Assembly: GCA_020466095.1 (NCBI GenBank)
Contig: CM035807.1
Location: forward strand, 55,474,555 to 55,538,554
Direction: 5' to 3'
Source of the DNA: Chlorops oryzae
Taxonomy: Eukaryota; Arthropoda; Insecta; Diptera; Chloropidae
Length of the DNA stretch: 64,000 bases
Shown here: positions 10,061 through 20,245 of the stretch, one piece after another
Position numbering within the stretch: position 1 is the first letter of the stretch
How the letters are laid out: each line of letters begins with the position of its first letter
Position numbers and translations under genes: made by a program
The notes under the pieces: model-generated
What the model saw: only the letters and a program-made list of their open reading frames with translations
What the model was told of the DNA's origin: nothing
The model's database searches: none

Positions 10061-11263
10061 ACACAAGTTTACAAATAAAGGCCAACTTTTGGACCAGAAA
10101 AACTGGATAGCGACCCTATAGGAATTTTTCGTGCTGATTCCGAATCTGGTACCCGTTTTTCTCTATCACGTCAAGTTTTTGAGAAATCGTTAAATAACGG
10201 TTTTTGACATTTTTACCTATAGTCTATGTCAATAATGAGGTCGTAGACCCTATATGCCTTAACCGATTTCAAAGTTTTTGGTACTCATATGAAAGAGGAA
10301 TGACAACGCAACATATCCTTTATACACAAATTTGGAATTGATTCAGTAACTTGGAGGCTATAGGGCAAAAAACGCGATGCTGATTTCCAATTTTTAGCGA
10401 TTTTGTTTAAAAACTTGAAATTCAAATGGTTATAATTTCCGAACCAAGGCTGGTATTCCAGGTCTTAATACTTTGAATGAAAGAACAATCAATTGAAAAA
10501 GTTTTGAGCCTAAAACAAAAAAAAATCCGTTGCGTCGTTCTAATTTTATGAGGATTTTTGCTGAAAATGACAAAAACGAATTTTTATTTTTGGTATATTC
10601 TTCGCTCGTTCATATGTATATTTCAGTTCGAATTGTGTATGTTGGTAAAACTGGCTTAAAAAACATAAAACTTAAATTCTATTTTAAACCTATCTTTAAA
10701 GCTAAAACGAATTGAAACTTTAAAAATGAACAGAATTTGAACTGAGCCTTTTGTATTGTTTACTATCTGTTTCGCATATAAGGGACCAAATTTTTGAATA
10801 GACCCAGCAGTTGAGTGACTATTGCTAATACACCGTTTTAAAGGGAAAAGAATTTGCTTTCATAAAAAAATATATAAATTTATATTTAATGACATTTTTG
10901 TAGCTTTTAATATGAAATAGTAAGTACGGAAAACTAAAAATTGTGATTTTTTTCAAAAAAACCAACGATTTTTTTTGAATTTTTCAAAAAATACACCTTG
11001 GAAAATTAAATAGTAAAAAGTATTGGGTAGAGATTTAAATTCCCCTTCTTCTGACATACATCTTACCCCGATCCCTACCTCCCCCTTTAAAAAAATTTTT
11101 TTTCCTAGCTACTCTCACAAATAACGGTTTTTTAGTTTTTCTCGAAAACTGGAGCCAATCTGACTAAACGGGTTACAGATTCGGATTCTCCATGCCAAAT
11201 TACATATAAAATGATACCCCGCATCAAAAGTACTCTTCATCAATTTTTTTTTGTGCAGCTGTG
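10061..11263. mobile_element. 1.2 kb element with long imperfect inverted repeats
   Basis: It splits a repeat unit: the unit sequence stops at 10060 and resumes at about 11264. The outer ~150-200 bp are imperfect inverted copies. The left segment (about 10130-10215) with GATTCCGAATCTGGTACCCG and AAATAACGG matches the complement of the right segment (about 11113-11195) with CGGGTTACAGATTCGGATTC. Termini resemble CACA...TGTG. There is no transposase, so it is non-autonomous. I could not fix a target duplication (ATA is possible), and the superfamily is unassigned. Confidence 0.65.
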
Positions 11264-11467
11264 ATATTATTTTTGGGCTTCTGGTCCCTCATTTTTCACT
11301 TATAGTGAAAAATGTATTATTTGGCAATCGAAAAAATTTATTTTTCATAAATTGCCGAGAAGTGTGGAAAGCCGATACGACCGGTTTCGAACCTAGCTTA
11401 CAGGTTCATCATCAGGTATCTTAAACCAACACCTTAGCCACTCTGACCACCTCAGCGATGTGAGGTA
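11264..11467 (-). repeat. Remainder of the interrupted minus-strand unit
   Basis: Continues the unit begun at 10021, from the TTATTTTTGGGCTTCTGG block through the B-box and A-box complement to the GATGTGAGGTA block, where it stops at a head-to-head junction with the + strand array at 11468. Confidence 0.75.
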
Positions 11468-12705
11468 ATTATGAAACATAAAGATGGTCAAAAACAAAAA
11501 AAAATAAGCTATTAACAATAAGGCGGGCACGCGAATGGTGTATATATATGCACAATTTAGCCGACCTACCTCACATCGCTGAGGTGGTCAGAGTGGCTAA
11601 GGTGTTGGTTTAAGATACCTGATGATGAACCTGTAAGCTAGGTTCGAAACCGGTCGTATCGGCTTTCCACACTTCTCGGCAATTTATGAAAAATAAATTT
11701 TTTCGATTGCCAAATAATACATTTTTCACTATAAGTGAAAAATGAGGGACCAGAAGCCCAAAAATAATAATTAATTATGAAACATAAAGATGGTCAAAAA
11801 CAAAAATAATAAGCTATTAACAATAAGGCGGGCACGCCAATGGTGTATATATATGCACAATTTAGCCGACCTGCCTCACATCGCTGAGGTGGTCAGAGTG
11901 GCTAAGGTTTTGGTTTAAGATACCTGATGATGAACCTGTAAGCTAGGTTCGAAACCGGTCGTATCGGCTTTCCACACTTCTCGGCAATTTATGAAAAATA
12001 AATTTTTTCGATTGCCAAATAATACATTTTTCACCATAAGTGAAAAATGAGGGACCTAGAAGCCCAAAAATAATAATTGAATTATGAAACATAAAGATGG
12101 TCAAAAACAAAAATAATAAGCTATTAACAATAAGGCGGGCACGCCAATGGTGTATATATATGCACAATTTAGCCGACCTACCTCACATCGCTGAGGTGGT
12201 CAGAGTGGCTAAGGTGTTGGTTTAAGATACCTGATGATGAACCTGTAAGCTAGGTTCGAAACCGGTCGTATCGGCTTTCCACACTTCTCGAGCAATTTAT
12301 GAAAAAATAAATTTTTTTCGATTGCCAAAATAATACATTTTTCACTATAAGTGAAAAATGAGGGACCAGAAGCCCAAAAAATAATAATGAATTATGAAAC
12401 ATAAAGATGGTCAAAAACAAAAATAATAAGCTATTAACAATAAGGCGGGCACGCCAATGGTGTATATATAATGCACAATTTAGCCGACCTGCCTCACATC
12501 GCTGAGGTGGTCAGAGTGGCTAAGGTTTTGGTTTAAGATACCTGATGATGAACCTGTAAGCTAGGTTCGAAACCGGTCGTATCGGCTTTCCACACTTCTC
12601 GGCAATTTATGAAAAATAAATTTTTTCGATTGCCAAATAATACGATTTTTCACCATAAGTGAAAAATGAGGGACTAGAAGCCCAAAAATAATAATTAATT
12701 ATGAA
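11468..12705 (+). repeat. Four tandem ~307 bp tRNA-like units (plus)
   Basis: Units start with ATTATGAAACATAAAGATGG at 11468, 11774, 12081 and 12391, a period of 306-310 bp, and the series ends near 12699. Each contains the A-box-like TGGTCAGAGTGGCTAAGG (near 11586 in unit 1) and the B-box GGTTCGAAACC (near 11641). The outer GCCGA...TCGGC can pair like a short acceptor stem. Units differ from one another by scattered changes. They are the same family as 9411-10060 but inverted. A 74-codon ORF on the minus strand here is incidental. Confidence 0.82.
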
Positions 12706-12780
12706 AAAAAAAAATATATATATATATACAAAAAAAAAAAAAGATTAAAAAGAACTGGTATGAAAAAAAAAATATACACC
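12706..12780. repeat. A-rich and (TA)n low-complexity run
   Basis: Runs of A interrupted by TATATATATATA close the tandem array. This could be the A-rich tail of a retroposed unit. Confidence 0.6.
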
Positions 12781-13660
12781 CCAACTGTCATACAAATCTA
12801 TGAATGTGTTGTGAGTCTCTCTCAAACTCACATGTGGTCACCTTAAACGGAAAACAAAAGGCAGTGACCTGCATTCATGAATTTCTACTTCATGGTGATT
12901 CCATGCTACTGAAAAGCAGCGGCTAGCGAAAACCGCTGACAGAGACAGTTTGGCTACTACAACAACAACACCAGCACCAGCGTAAGCATATGCGCAACCC
13001 GATCGCTGGTAATTACAAGAGCATTAAGCACAAACACGGTGCATGCATTTGCAGGGCGACAGCTAGCAACAACAATACAGGCACCGTTATGCACGATTGT
13101 CTAATCTCAGCACTGGCACAGCGAATGCACAATTGCAATCCGATCGCTGGCAACAACAAAAACAACTACAAAAGAAGCAATAGGAACCTCGGAATAGCTT
13201 CATGTAGCAACAACAACAATATGACAATTGCGGGTGAAGGTCGCGGTCAAGCTTATGCAATGTGTTTGGGAAGAATCCACGACGATCGCGGACAGTGGGA
13301 ATTTCCAATATTGCAAGATCAGCAATATTGACCTATATAAACGAAGCTTCGACAACTGGAAGAGGACTTCTTCTGCGAGCGTACTCACCCACGGGCCACG
13401 ACGTCGGAGCATAGGGCAGTTTCAAGTTAGGATATATAAAATTCTGTTTAGACCTAAGGATTCAAGACATTAAATAAAAGGATTAAACCTTAGGTACAAT
13501 CTTTTATTTAAAAGGAAATATAGGGACTATTATACGCTCGACACTGTCTGAGCGCTTGGTTTCCTATATCTCAGCTTTGGAATAAAGGAACGTTTATACG
13601 CTCGACCCCGTCTGAGCGCTTCGCTTCCTTAGATTCCAACAAATGACACGGGAGATGACA
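12781..13660 (+). other. Possible LTR or retroelement leader fragment
   Basis: Contains CAACAACAAC-rich leader-like sequence, a TATA-like CCTATATAAAC at about 13331, AATAAAAGG near 13475, and two imperfect copies of TACGCTCGACaCtGTCTGAGCGC at about 13531-13555 and 13594-13618. A TGT...ACA frame from about 12786 to 13641 would suit an LTR, but there is no second copy in the window. ORFs here have no recognisable domain. The call rests on signal order only. Confidence 0.3.
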
Positions 13661-13890
13661 TCGTTGGGATGCTGACCATGCTGATGGATGCATGCAACAA
13701 CACAACGCAACCACAAGCATATATGGCGTAAGGTCGTCATCTACCAGAGGCAGAGAACCAACAACAAGAAAACGTCAAAATCATGTTTAATTTTGGGACC
13801 AAATCAACAAGTTTTTCCTGTCGTTAATCCTCTTATAACCGATGGCTCCAAATACGAAAACGGCTCCACTGCATATAACATAGTTTTTCA

Positions 13891-13964
13891 ATCGACCCGC
13901 TGGGTTTGAACCACGAACCTCTCGATTTCTGGTCGTCTGCTTACCCATTACGCTGTCTTCGCCG
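13891..13964 (-). other. tRNA-like sequence, degenerate
   Basis: On the minus strand the order GCGTAATGGGTAAGC (A-box-like) then GGTTCAAACCC (B-box-like), ~45 nt apart, mimics a class I tRNA. The acceptor stem does not pair, and the T stem pairs at only three of five positions by eye, so it is not a working tRNA. It may be a tRNA pseudogene or the head of a SINE. Confidence 0.35.
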
Positions 13965-14069
13965 AAAAAAAATACAAAGATGGTTCCTGATGCAATCCCT
14001 TTTGAGCAATGACAAACATTCCCTTACGTTCCACCGTTAATTTGAGTGCCAAAACGTGGCATCGTCTTC

Positions 14070-14590
14070 AAAGGGGGGAGGGATGTTATGAGTCAAACAG
14101 CAGAACAGCTTATCTTGTAGCTTACGCAATACCGCTAGCGACGACAGACGGCCAAAAACGCAAGCTGGCATTTCGCACCACCGTACAATCGTGCCAAGTA
14201 CAACGTTGCGTCATAGGTGACTGACGCAGAAACACCGAATATGCTGAATCGGATATTGGTCATGACACAAAACGACCAAGATACCCGGAAGTACATCTGC
14301 ACAGGTCAGCATGCGTCAGCAGGCCCATGACACCATTCCCGAAGAACACACCAGCGTCTGCAGAGCGCAGACCTAGGTTAAGAATAACTACTATATAAGC
14401 TGTGCATTTTAATACTAAGATATAGTTGCTAACAGTTGCTGATAGCCGTTTTACAATAAGTAGTTACGTGTAGTTCTTACAGTTTAAGATCGATTTCGAT
14501 TAATAAGTCGTTATAAATTATAAAAAGCGTTTTCCTTTAGAAAATTCGGTCCGATAGGCGAGTGAAGGATTCCGGAAAATCCTCACAACA
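14070..14590 (+). mobile_element. Polypurine tract plus 3' LTR
   Basis: A clean purine tract (AAAGGGGGGAGGGA, 14070-14083) is followed by TGTTATGAGTC and a segment ending CCTCACAACA at 14590, the TG...CA form of an LTR of ~507 bp. A TATA-like ACTATATAAGC lies near 14390. No partner 5' LTR exists in the window and the upstream pol is absent, so the family (copia-like by the look of the tract) is only a guess. Confidence 0.55.
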
Positions 14591-15600
14591 ATATCCATGT
14601 TGTTTTCACCATTTTGTGTGTGTTTTTGGTTAAATTTTTGCTCGGGCGTCACTTGTAACGACGTATTATGCCGAAATAACGCTCAGTCGTGTCCAGGGGT
14701 CGTACAAGAAATTTATATTTCAAGGCAGTTTATCTAGAATTTATAATATTTCAGTATAATTCAATATAATTCAGTTTAATTCAATATTATTCAAAAATTT
14801 GCGTGTTGCTGTTGCAAATCTGCTTTCTGTGGTCCCGTGTAACGTGGTTCCACTTTAGTCACACGAGCGGGTTTCACTGTAATTCCGTCGATCAGTTTCC
14901 TTTGTAGTTGCGTGTAACGGGGTCTCACAGTAGTTTCACGAAGCAGGGTTTCACCGTAGTCCCAGACGCAAGGTTTCACTGTAGCCCCAGGAGGCAGGGC
15001 TTCACTGTCGGTCCAATAGACGAAGTCCATTGCAGTTCGATGCCGAGGATTTACTTTAGAGGATGCTCTGAGAAGGATGCTCTCAAAGGATAACGATCGG
15101 ACCTAGTCTCCTTGTGCGGCAATGCCTCGTTAACTAGAAACTAGGATCAATTTATTATCCTGCAGATTGTCCTGAATTCTTATATCGCTTGTGAGGCAAT
15201 GTCTCGTTAACCACGATTAGGAGCCTTCTCGTGCACCGTGCTCGTACTAACTCGCTTCTCTTGTGCCGTCATCTTCTTTTATACCATTTTCTGGGCTGGC
15301 CTTTGGACTCTGATTCACGCTTTCCCCGCGTGTCGACCTTTAGACCCAAATCATGCGTTGATTGCATGCTGACCTATGGACCATGATCACGCACTATCTA
15401 CATGCGCTCTGTGTGCTACTGTTCTGCGTTGCGCCGTTCGATTGCATCCGTTTCTGTGAGTTGTTGTTTCACATGCCTCCTTTCGTTATTCGTGTGATTT
15501 TTATCGTGATTTGCGGAAATGGTTTTCTTGGAATTGTTGTTTGTGCATAGTTTGTGACGATTTTGTGGTTTGTGACCTTCAACTTCTCTGATACTCAAAA
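14591..15600 (-). mobile_element. LTR and primer-site remnant on the minus strand
   Basis: Read on the minus strand, a TATA box (TATAAAAG, 15276-15283) lies upstream of AATAAATTGATCC and a segment ending CGTCGTTACA at 14654, followed by AGTGACGCCCGAGC, the layout of an LTR end plus primer-binding site in gypsy elements. A short stretch of leader follows and stops at 14590, where the + strand LTR ends. Within the LTR, 14800-15030 is made of short GTTTCACTGTAG-like imperfect repeats. The 5' boundary is not fixed. Confidence 0.5.
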
Positions 15601-15705
15601 TTGGTACAACTCCTTTTCCGTCAATAATCTAAGTCGATTTTCTTATCAAATTTGGAGTTATTTCCTTTCTATTTACTCCCAATAATTTTTTGGCATAAAT
15701 TGCTG

Positions 15706-16266
15706 CTACTCCTGCTTCTTTAGCATGGGTCGGGAATCGCTTTTTAGTACAAACCTGATTGCTCTAAGTGGAACTGACAAGTGGTTGTGAAGGGATTTGC
15801 CGACCCTTCTGGAAAAAGTTAGTGTTTTATTTATGTTATCTTTGAAAGACCTTTTCCAGAGCTCATCTCTGCTTAATATGCCATCTCCATGAAATTTAAA
15901 ATTGAACTCTTTATAAATGGAATGTACAATTTCTACCATTCCATCGCTCTTAACCTTTCCACCGAAGCCTACAACAAAATTTCTCGTTTCAAATTCATTT
16001 ATCTCTTTCGCATTACTCAGCGCCTCCCATTTAATGAAGCTTGTCCCAGTGTCCACTAACAGGTTTAGTTCCTTGTTTATAGCTTGTCCACTAGGAAATA
16101 CAATGAACGCGTCGTCTGATACTGAATTGGAACTTTGCCTATTAAAAGTTTCGGGGCTATTTAAAATAAGGTTCCTACAGGGTTTTGTGGTTTGGCTACC
16201 ATCTGCTGATTTGATTGCATAGAACAGAAAAACTTTCCTTGATAATTGCGAAGATATGTAACACAA
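15706..16266 (-). pseudogene. Retroelement aspartic protease remnant
   Basis: The 186-codon frame contains NLLVDTGTSFIK, the DTG active-site loop of retroviral-type aspartic proteases, a flap-like VVGFGGKVKSDG and the downstream GDGILSRDELW, which corresponds to the DGILGRD region of 412/mdg1 proteases. Such proteases cleave Gag-Pol in the particle (known). Neither a capsid region upstream nor reverse transcriptase downstream was recognised. The sequence runs instead towards an LTR, so a large deletion is likely. GRD is changed to SRD. Confidence 0.68.
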
Positions 16267-16376
16267 AAAATAAAAAATAAAAACACCAAAAGTTGGCCTT
16301 TATCAACGTTAATGCTCTTTGCAATTTCTAAATTCCAAATTTCTCTGTTCACTATTGTTATGTCCTTGTCGTAAAA

Positions 16377-16452
16377 ATGAAATACTTATATTATCGTTGA
16401 AATGTACTTTCCGTATTTTCTTATGAATATTTATCAATAAAAGTTCCGTATT
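16377..16452. repeat. Short dispersed repeat, copy 1 (partner at 20907-20975)
   Basis: Shares GAAATGTACTTTCCGT, TCTTRTGAATATTT and TCAATAAAARTTCC in the same order and orientation with 20907-20975. A GGGCAGGTGACTCG motif just downstream (about 16454) recurs as its complement near 20850. It is probably a fragment of one unidentified repeat family. Confidence 0.55.
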
Positions 16453-16483
16453 AGGGCAGGTGACTCGATTTTGGCCAGCTTAA

Positions 16484-17595
16484 AGGTGCTGTCAGACGAA
16501 GCAAGGAAAGTGCTTGCAGCAAGCGTTTTACTTGCAGCAAGCGAAACTTGCACCGTGTGACTATCCAAAAAGTGCTTGCATGCAAGCTCTTGCAGCAATT
16601 TATTTGTTTGCATGCAAGCGCTCGCTTGCACCGTGTGACTAAGTCGCGCAAGCGTTTGCATTCAAGCAAATCAGTTGCTGAAAGCATTTGCAGCTTTCAC
16701 GTGCTGTAGTGGAAAGTTTTTCGTTTGCATGCAAACAAACGTCTGTATATTTTCAAATATTTTGACTGAAAAGCAATGCGTAGGTATGTTGGAGTGTGTT
16801 GGTTTTTTCATAGAAAAATGTTTGTTTCCACTATTTTTGATATGTATGTATTTAGCATCCAAATACAGTGCAAAGTTAGGGTTAAAATTTGACCATGGCT
16901 TCGATTCGCGGAAATCGCAAAATGTTGATTTTTATGATGAAAGATGTTTTAGCGTTAACGTCACTCTTTCTTGAACGCTAATAGCCACACGCATATTTGT
17001 GTTTGTTTTTTTCTGTACTAGCGGTCGTACTTTCTCACAGTGGAATTCGAATTTTTCTTTAGAAACCCGAATGAAATTACGGAAAAACTCGTCTCCCTCT
17101 GCTCGCAAATCCTTCACAAGGTTTTCATAGTGAGGATTTTGTGCACCGCGCTCCCAAAACGGTCGTACCCAAATAGCTCTTCGATTGACCACATTCTGTT
17201 CACTTCTGTATTGAAATATTCGTAGAACCATCTCTACGAGAATCAATTGCTGTGATTCCAACAATTCTTCTTCTTCTTTAAACAATATGTCGTTCATAAA
17301 TTCCATGATTAAATAATTCAAATTCGAACTGAAATGAAAATGTCAAAAAACTACGCACACAGTCGCAAGTCACTTTCAACAATCACTTGCAGCAAGCACT
17401 TGCAGCTCGCATCGTGTGATCACACGAAAAGTAGTTGCAGCAACTTTTCGTGCAAGCGGCTTGCATGCAATCAAAAATTCGCTTGCATCAACCACTTTCC
17501 TTGCATCGTGTGACTGCTATCTGCAAGCATTTTTGAAATCAAAAATTTTTCAACGCTTGCTGCAAGTACTTTCCTTGCTTCGTCTGACAGCACCT
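16484..17595 (-). mobile_element. Deleted PIF/Harbinger element
   Basis: Termini AGGTGCTGTCAGACGAAGCA and its complement bound 1112 bp, flanked by TAA at 16481-16483 and 17596-17598, the expected 3 bp duplication. Subterminal regions are packed with CTTGCATGCAAG-type palindromes and a repeated CACCGTGTGACTA motif, possible transposase-binding sites (inference). The minus strand keeps only the N-terminal part of a transposase (16932-17321), so the copy is non-autonomous. It inserted beside the short repeat that starts at 16377. Confidence 0.88.
16932..17321 (-). pseudogene. Harbinger transposase, N-terminal fragment
   Basis: The 129-codon frame carries the Harbinger pattern RRAIWVRPFWERG, then NLVKDLRAEGDEFFRNFIRVS, then VRPLVQKKTNTN and ISVQERVTLTLKHL. 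This is the region before the DDE nuclease core in PIF/Harbinger transposases. The frame stops directly after LKHLSS, and no DDE core follows before the terminal repeat, so the catalytic part is deleted. The full protein, with its Myb-like partner, would excise and insert the element at TWA sites (family knowledge). Confidence 0.82.
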
Positions 17596-17598
17596 TAA

Positions 17599-18957
17599 GG
17601 GTTTTGTAAACTTCCAGTGCTCCACAATTCAAAGTGCCCAGCGGGAAAAACGGTAAGCGCTGAAATTTTTCTTTCATTATTTCGTCATGGAATATTGAAC
17701 GAATGATTTCTTGTATGATTAAGTAATGGAGGGTTTGCAATATGTAATGCCTTACCATTTCCCTTACCTTATGATCGAAAACTTCAGGCTGTCGAAGTGT
17801 TTTTGTCTAGAAAGTTTTGCTTACATATCAATGCATAAATTAAGCCTTACATTTTTGCTTACGCCTTATGGTAAACGTTCGGCTATAGATAAACTAACTG
17901 AAAACTGAATTTCTGCCTTACGTGGTAAGCGAAATCGATAATGCCTGAGTTTCCAATGACATCGCCGTGTTAAAAATAAGGCCTTACGTAAGTGGTGGCT
18001 CGCATGAATTTCTTGTAGAAAAATTCAGATTTTTTTCCGCTGGGGTACTGACCATTAAGGCTAAAATTTTGCTATGAGGGCATTAAACATATAATTATTA
18101 TTGCTTATAAAAATATTATTTTTCCGAACATCAACTAGACAAAAGGTAATGAAAAAATAAGAAAAAACTCATTTTGTAGAGTTTCTGGCCAGATTTGCCC
18201 CATTTCTGGCCACATCGGATGCCATTTCTGGCCATAGGAAAATAAAATAAAAATAATTTGCGATTTTTTTTTATCCTAGTGTAGCTTTTAATTCAAACAA
18301 ATTATTTTATATTTGTACCACATGCATGTTCAAAATATTTTTCTGGCTAGAACACGGAGGACTAGTAGAAGGTCTAACAGGAACAGGCTCTTCTGATATA
18401 AGTTAAGGGATGTTGCTACAACGTGACCACTTCAACGACAAGTTCTTTCGAAATTTGATATTTTCCTCCTTTGCTTATTTTTTAAACTTCCTAAACTCCC
18501 GGCAAATGACACCAGCAACCGCGCTAAAAAGCCAAACGCGCACTTCAAATTTTGTTTCATCAGCGTCTGGCAAATATTCTATTCCTTCTTTCCATTTGCT
18601 GGATCAGCGTGTGACCGTCGAGTTTTGGTTTGTATTTTTCTTTCTGTTTTGCTGGGCCAGCATATTCATCGTCGAGTTTTGGCTTCATTTCAAGAAATAA
18701 TGAGAAAAGGACTCCCTTTGTTGAATAACTCAAGCCTGCATAGCAGGAACAATATAAATTCCTAAAAATACTATGATTATGAGCGAATAAGAATACATCA
18801 AATCAAACTGTACTAATAAGTGAATGAAGAACTAATAGTTCTAACGTAACGAAGTATTGCAGTTTGCTTCAATTTCAGCACTTTCATTTTAAAACTTAGC
18901 CAAATTGAATACAACATTCCACTTTTGATTGCGTGAAACGCTGTAGTCATTTTGCTA
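17599..18957. other. No recognised gene
   Basis: AT-rich sequence. A loose threefold repetition of TTTCTGGCCA lies at about 18182-18236, and TGGCCA-rich sequence recurs at 20390-20470, just beyond the mariner, so the mariner probably inserted into a region already containing this motif. A 96-codon + strand ORF at 18410-18700 has no recognisable domain. Confidence 0.5.
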
Positions 18958-20243
18958 ACAGGTTGGCTGATAAGTCCCCGGTCTAACAAAGAAAAACAAA
19001 TTTTTTTGTCAAAATTCGTTTTTATTATTCAACATAGTTCCCTTCAAGAGCGATACAACGACTATAACGACCTTCCAATTTTTTGATACCATTTTGGTAG
19101 TACTCCTTCGGTTTTGCCTCAAAATAGGCCTCAGTTTCGGCGATCACCTCTTCATTGCAGCCAAATTTTTTCCCTGCGACCATCCTTTTGAGGTCTGAGA
19201 ACAAGAAAAAAACGCTGAGGGCCAGTTCTGGAGAATACGGTGGGTGGGGAAGCAATTCGAAGCTTAATTCATGAATTTTTGCCATCGTTCTCAATGACTT
19301 GTGGCACGGTGCGTTGTCTTGGTGGAACAATACTTTTTTCTTCTTCATATGGGGCCGTTTTGCCGCGATTTCGACATTCAAACGCTCCAATAACGACATA
19401 TAATAGTCACTGTTGATGGTTTTTCCCTTCTCAAGATAATCGATAAAAATTATTCCATGCCCATCCCAAAAAACAGAGGCCATTACTTTGCCAGCGGACT
19501 TTTGAGTCTTTCCACGCTTCGGAGACGGTTCACCGATCGCTGTCCACTCAGCCGACTGTCGATTGGACTCAGGAGTGTAGTGATAGAGCCATGTTTCATC
19601 CATTGTCACATATCGACGCAAAAACTCGGGTGCATTGCGAGTTAACAGCTGCAAACACCGCTCAGAATCATCAACACGTTGTTGTTTTTGGTCAAATGTG
19701 AGCTCGCGCGGCACCCATTTTGCACAGAGCTTTTTCATATCCAAATATTCATGAATGATATGACCAACATGTTCCTTTGATATCTTTAAGGCCTCTGCTA
19801 TCTCGATCAACTTCATTTTACGGTCGTTCAAAATCATTTTGTGAATTTTTTTGATGTTTTCGTCGGTAACCACCTCATTCGGGCGTCCACTGCGTTCACC
19901 GTCCTCCGTGCTCATTTCTTCACGCTTGAATTTTGCATACCAATCAATTATTGTTGATTTTCCTGGGGCAGAGTCCGGAAACTCATTATCAAGGCAAGTT
20001 TTTGCTTCCACTGTATTTTTTCCCTTCAGAAAACAGTATTTTATCAAAACACGAAATTCCTTTTTTTCCATTTTTTTCACAATAACAAAAGTTGCTTCAC
20101 AAAAGACGCTCTATCTCACAAACTAATTGACTTACAGACGTCAAATTTTGACACGAATCATTTGCCACTATTGAAAAATAATATGCATTTAATACTAGCG
20201 ACGCCATCTATGTGTCAGACCGGGGACTTATCAGCCAACCTGT
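18958..20243 (-). mobile_element. irritans-subfamily mariner (Himar1-like)
   Basis: Inverted repeats ACAGGTTGGCTGATAAGTCC...and its complement define 1286 bp, flanked by TA at 18956-18957 and 20244-20245. The length and terminal repeat match what is known of Himar1-type irritans mariners. The single minus-strand transposase frame is full length but changed in its active site. Apart from this the copy looks young. Confidence 0.96.
19025..20071 (-). CDS. mariner transposase, full length, active site altered
   Basis: The start is taken at MEKKEFRVLIKYC (20071) although three codons upstream are also open; this gives 348 residues, the family length. The N-terminal helix-turn-helix half is followed by WVPRELT, and then the DD34D core. 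Asp 1 is in YVTMDETWL and Asp 2 in HQDNAPCHK (codon 19316-19318). The third Asp, 35 codons later at 19211-19213, is replaced by Val: the normal YSPDLAPSD reads YSPELALSV. Two further changes fall in the same motif. Cut-and-paste activity needs all three metal ligands (known), so this copy should be catalytically dead although it could still bind DNA or poison dimers (inference). Confidence 0.93.
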   Translation of the reverse strand: MEKKEFRVLIKYCFLKGKNTVEAKTCLDNEFPDSAPGKSTIIDWYAKFKREEMSTEDGERSGRPNEVVTDENIKKIHKMILNDRKMKLIEIAEALKISKEHVGHIIHEYLDMKKLCAKWVPRELTFDQKQQRVDDSERCLQLLTRNAPEFLRRYVTMDETWLYHYTPESNRQSAEWTAIGEPSPKRGKTQKSAGKVMASVFWDGHGIIFIDYLEKGKTINSDYYMSLLERLNVEIAAKRPHMKKKKVLFHQDNAPCHKSLRTMAKIHELSFELLPHPPYSPELALSVFFLFSDLKRMVAGKKFGCNEEVIAETEAYFEAKPKEYYQNGIKKLEGRYSRCIALEGNYVE

Positions 20244-20245
20244 TA

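Noticed and set aside
12990..13331. 113-codon + strand ORF as a secreted or zinc protein
   Set aside because: Asn-rich because of CAACAA repeats in a leader- or LTR-like region; overlapping ORFs on the other strand are equally long.
13891..13964. Functional tRNA gene
   Set aside because: A and B boxes are recognisable, but acceptor and T stems do not pair properly.
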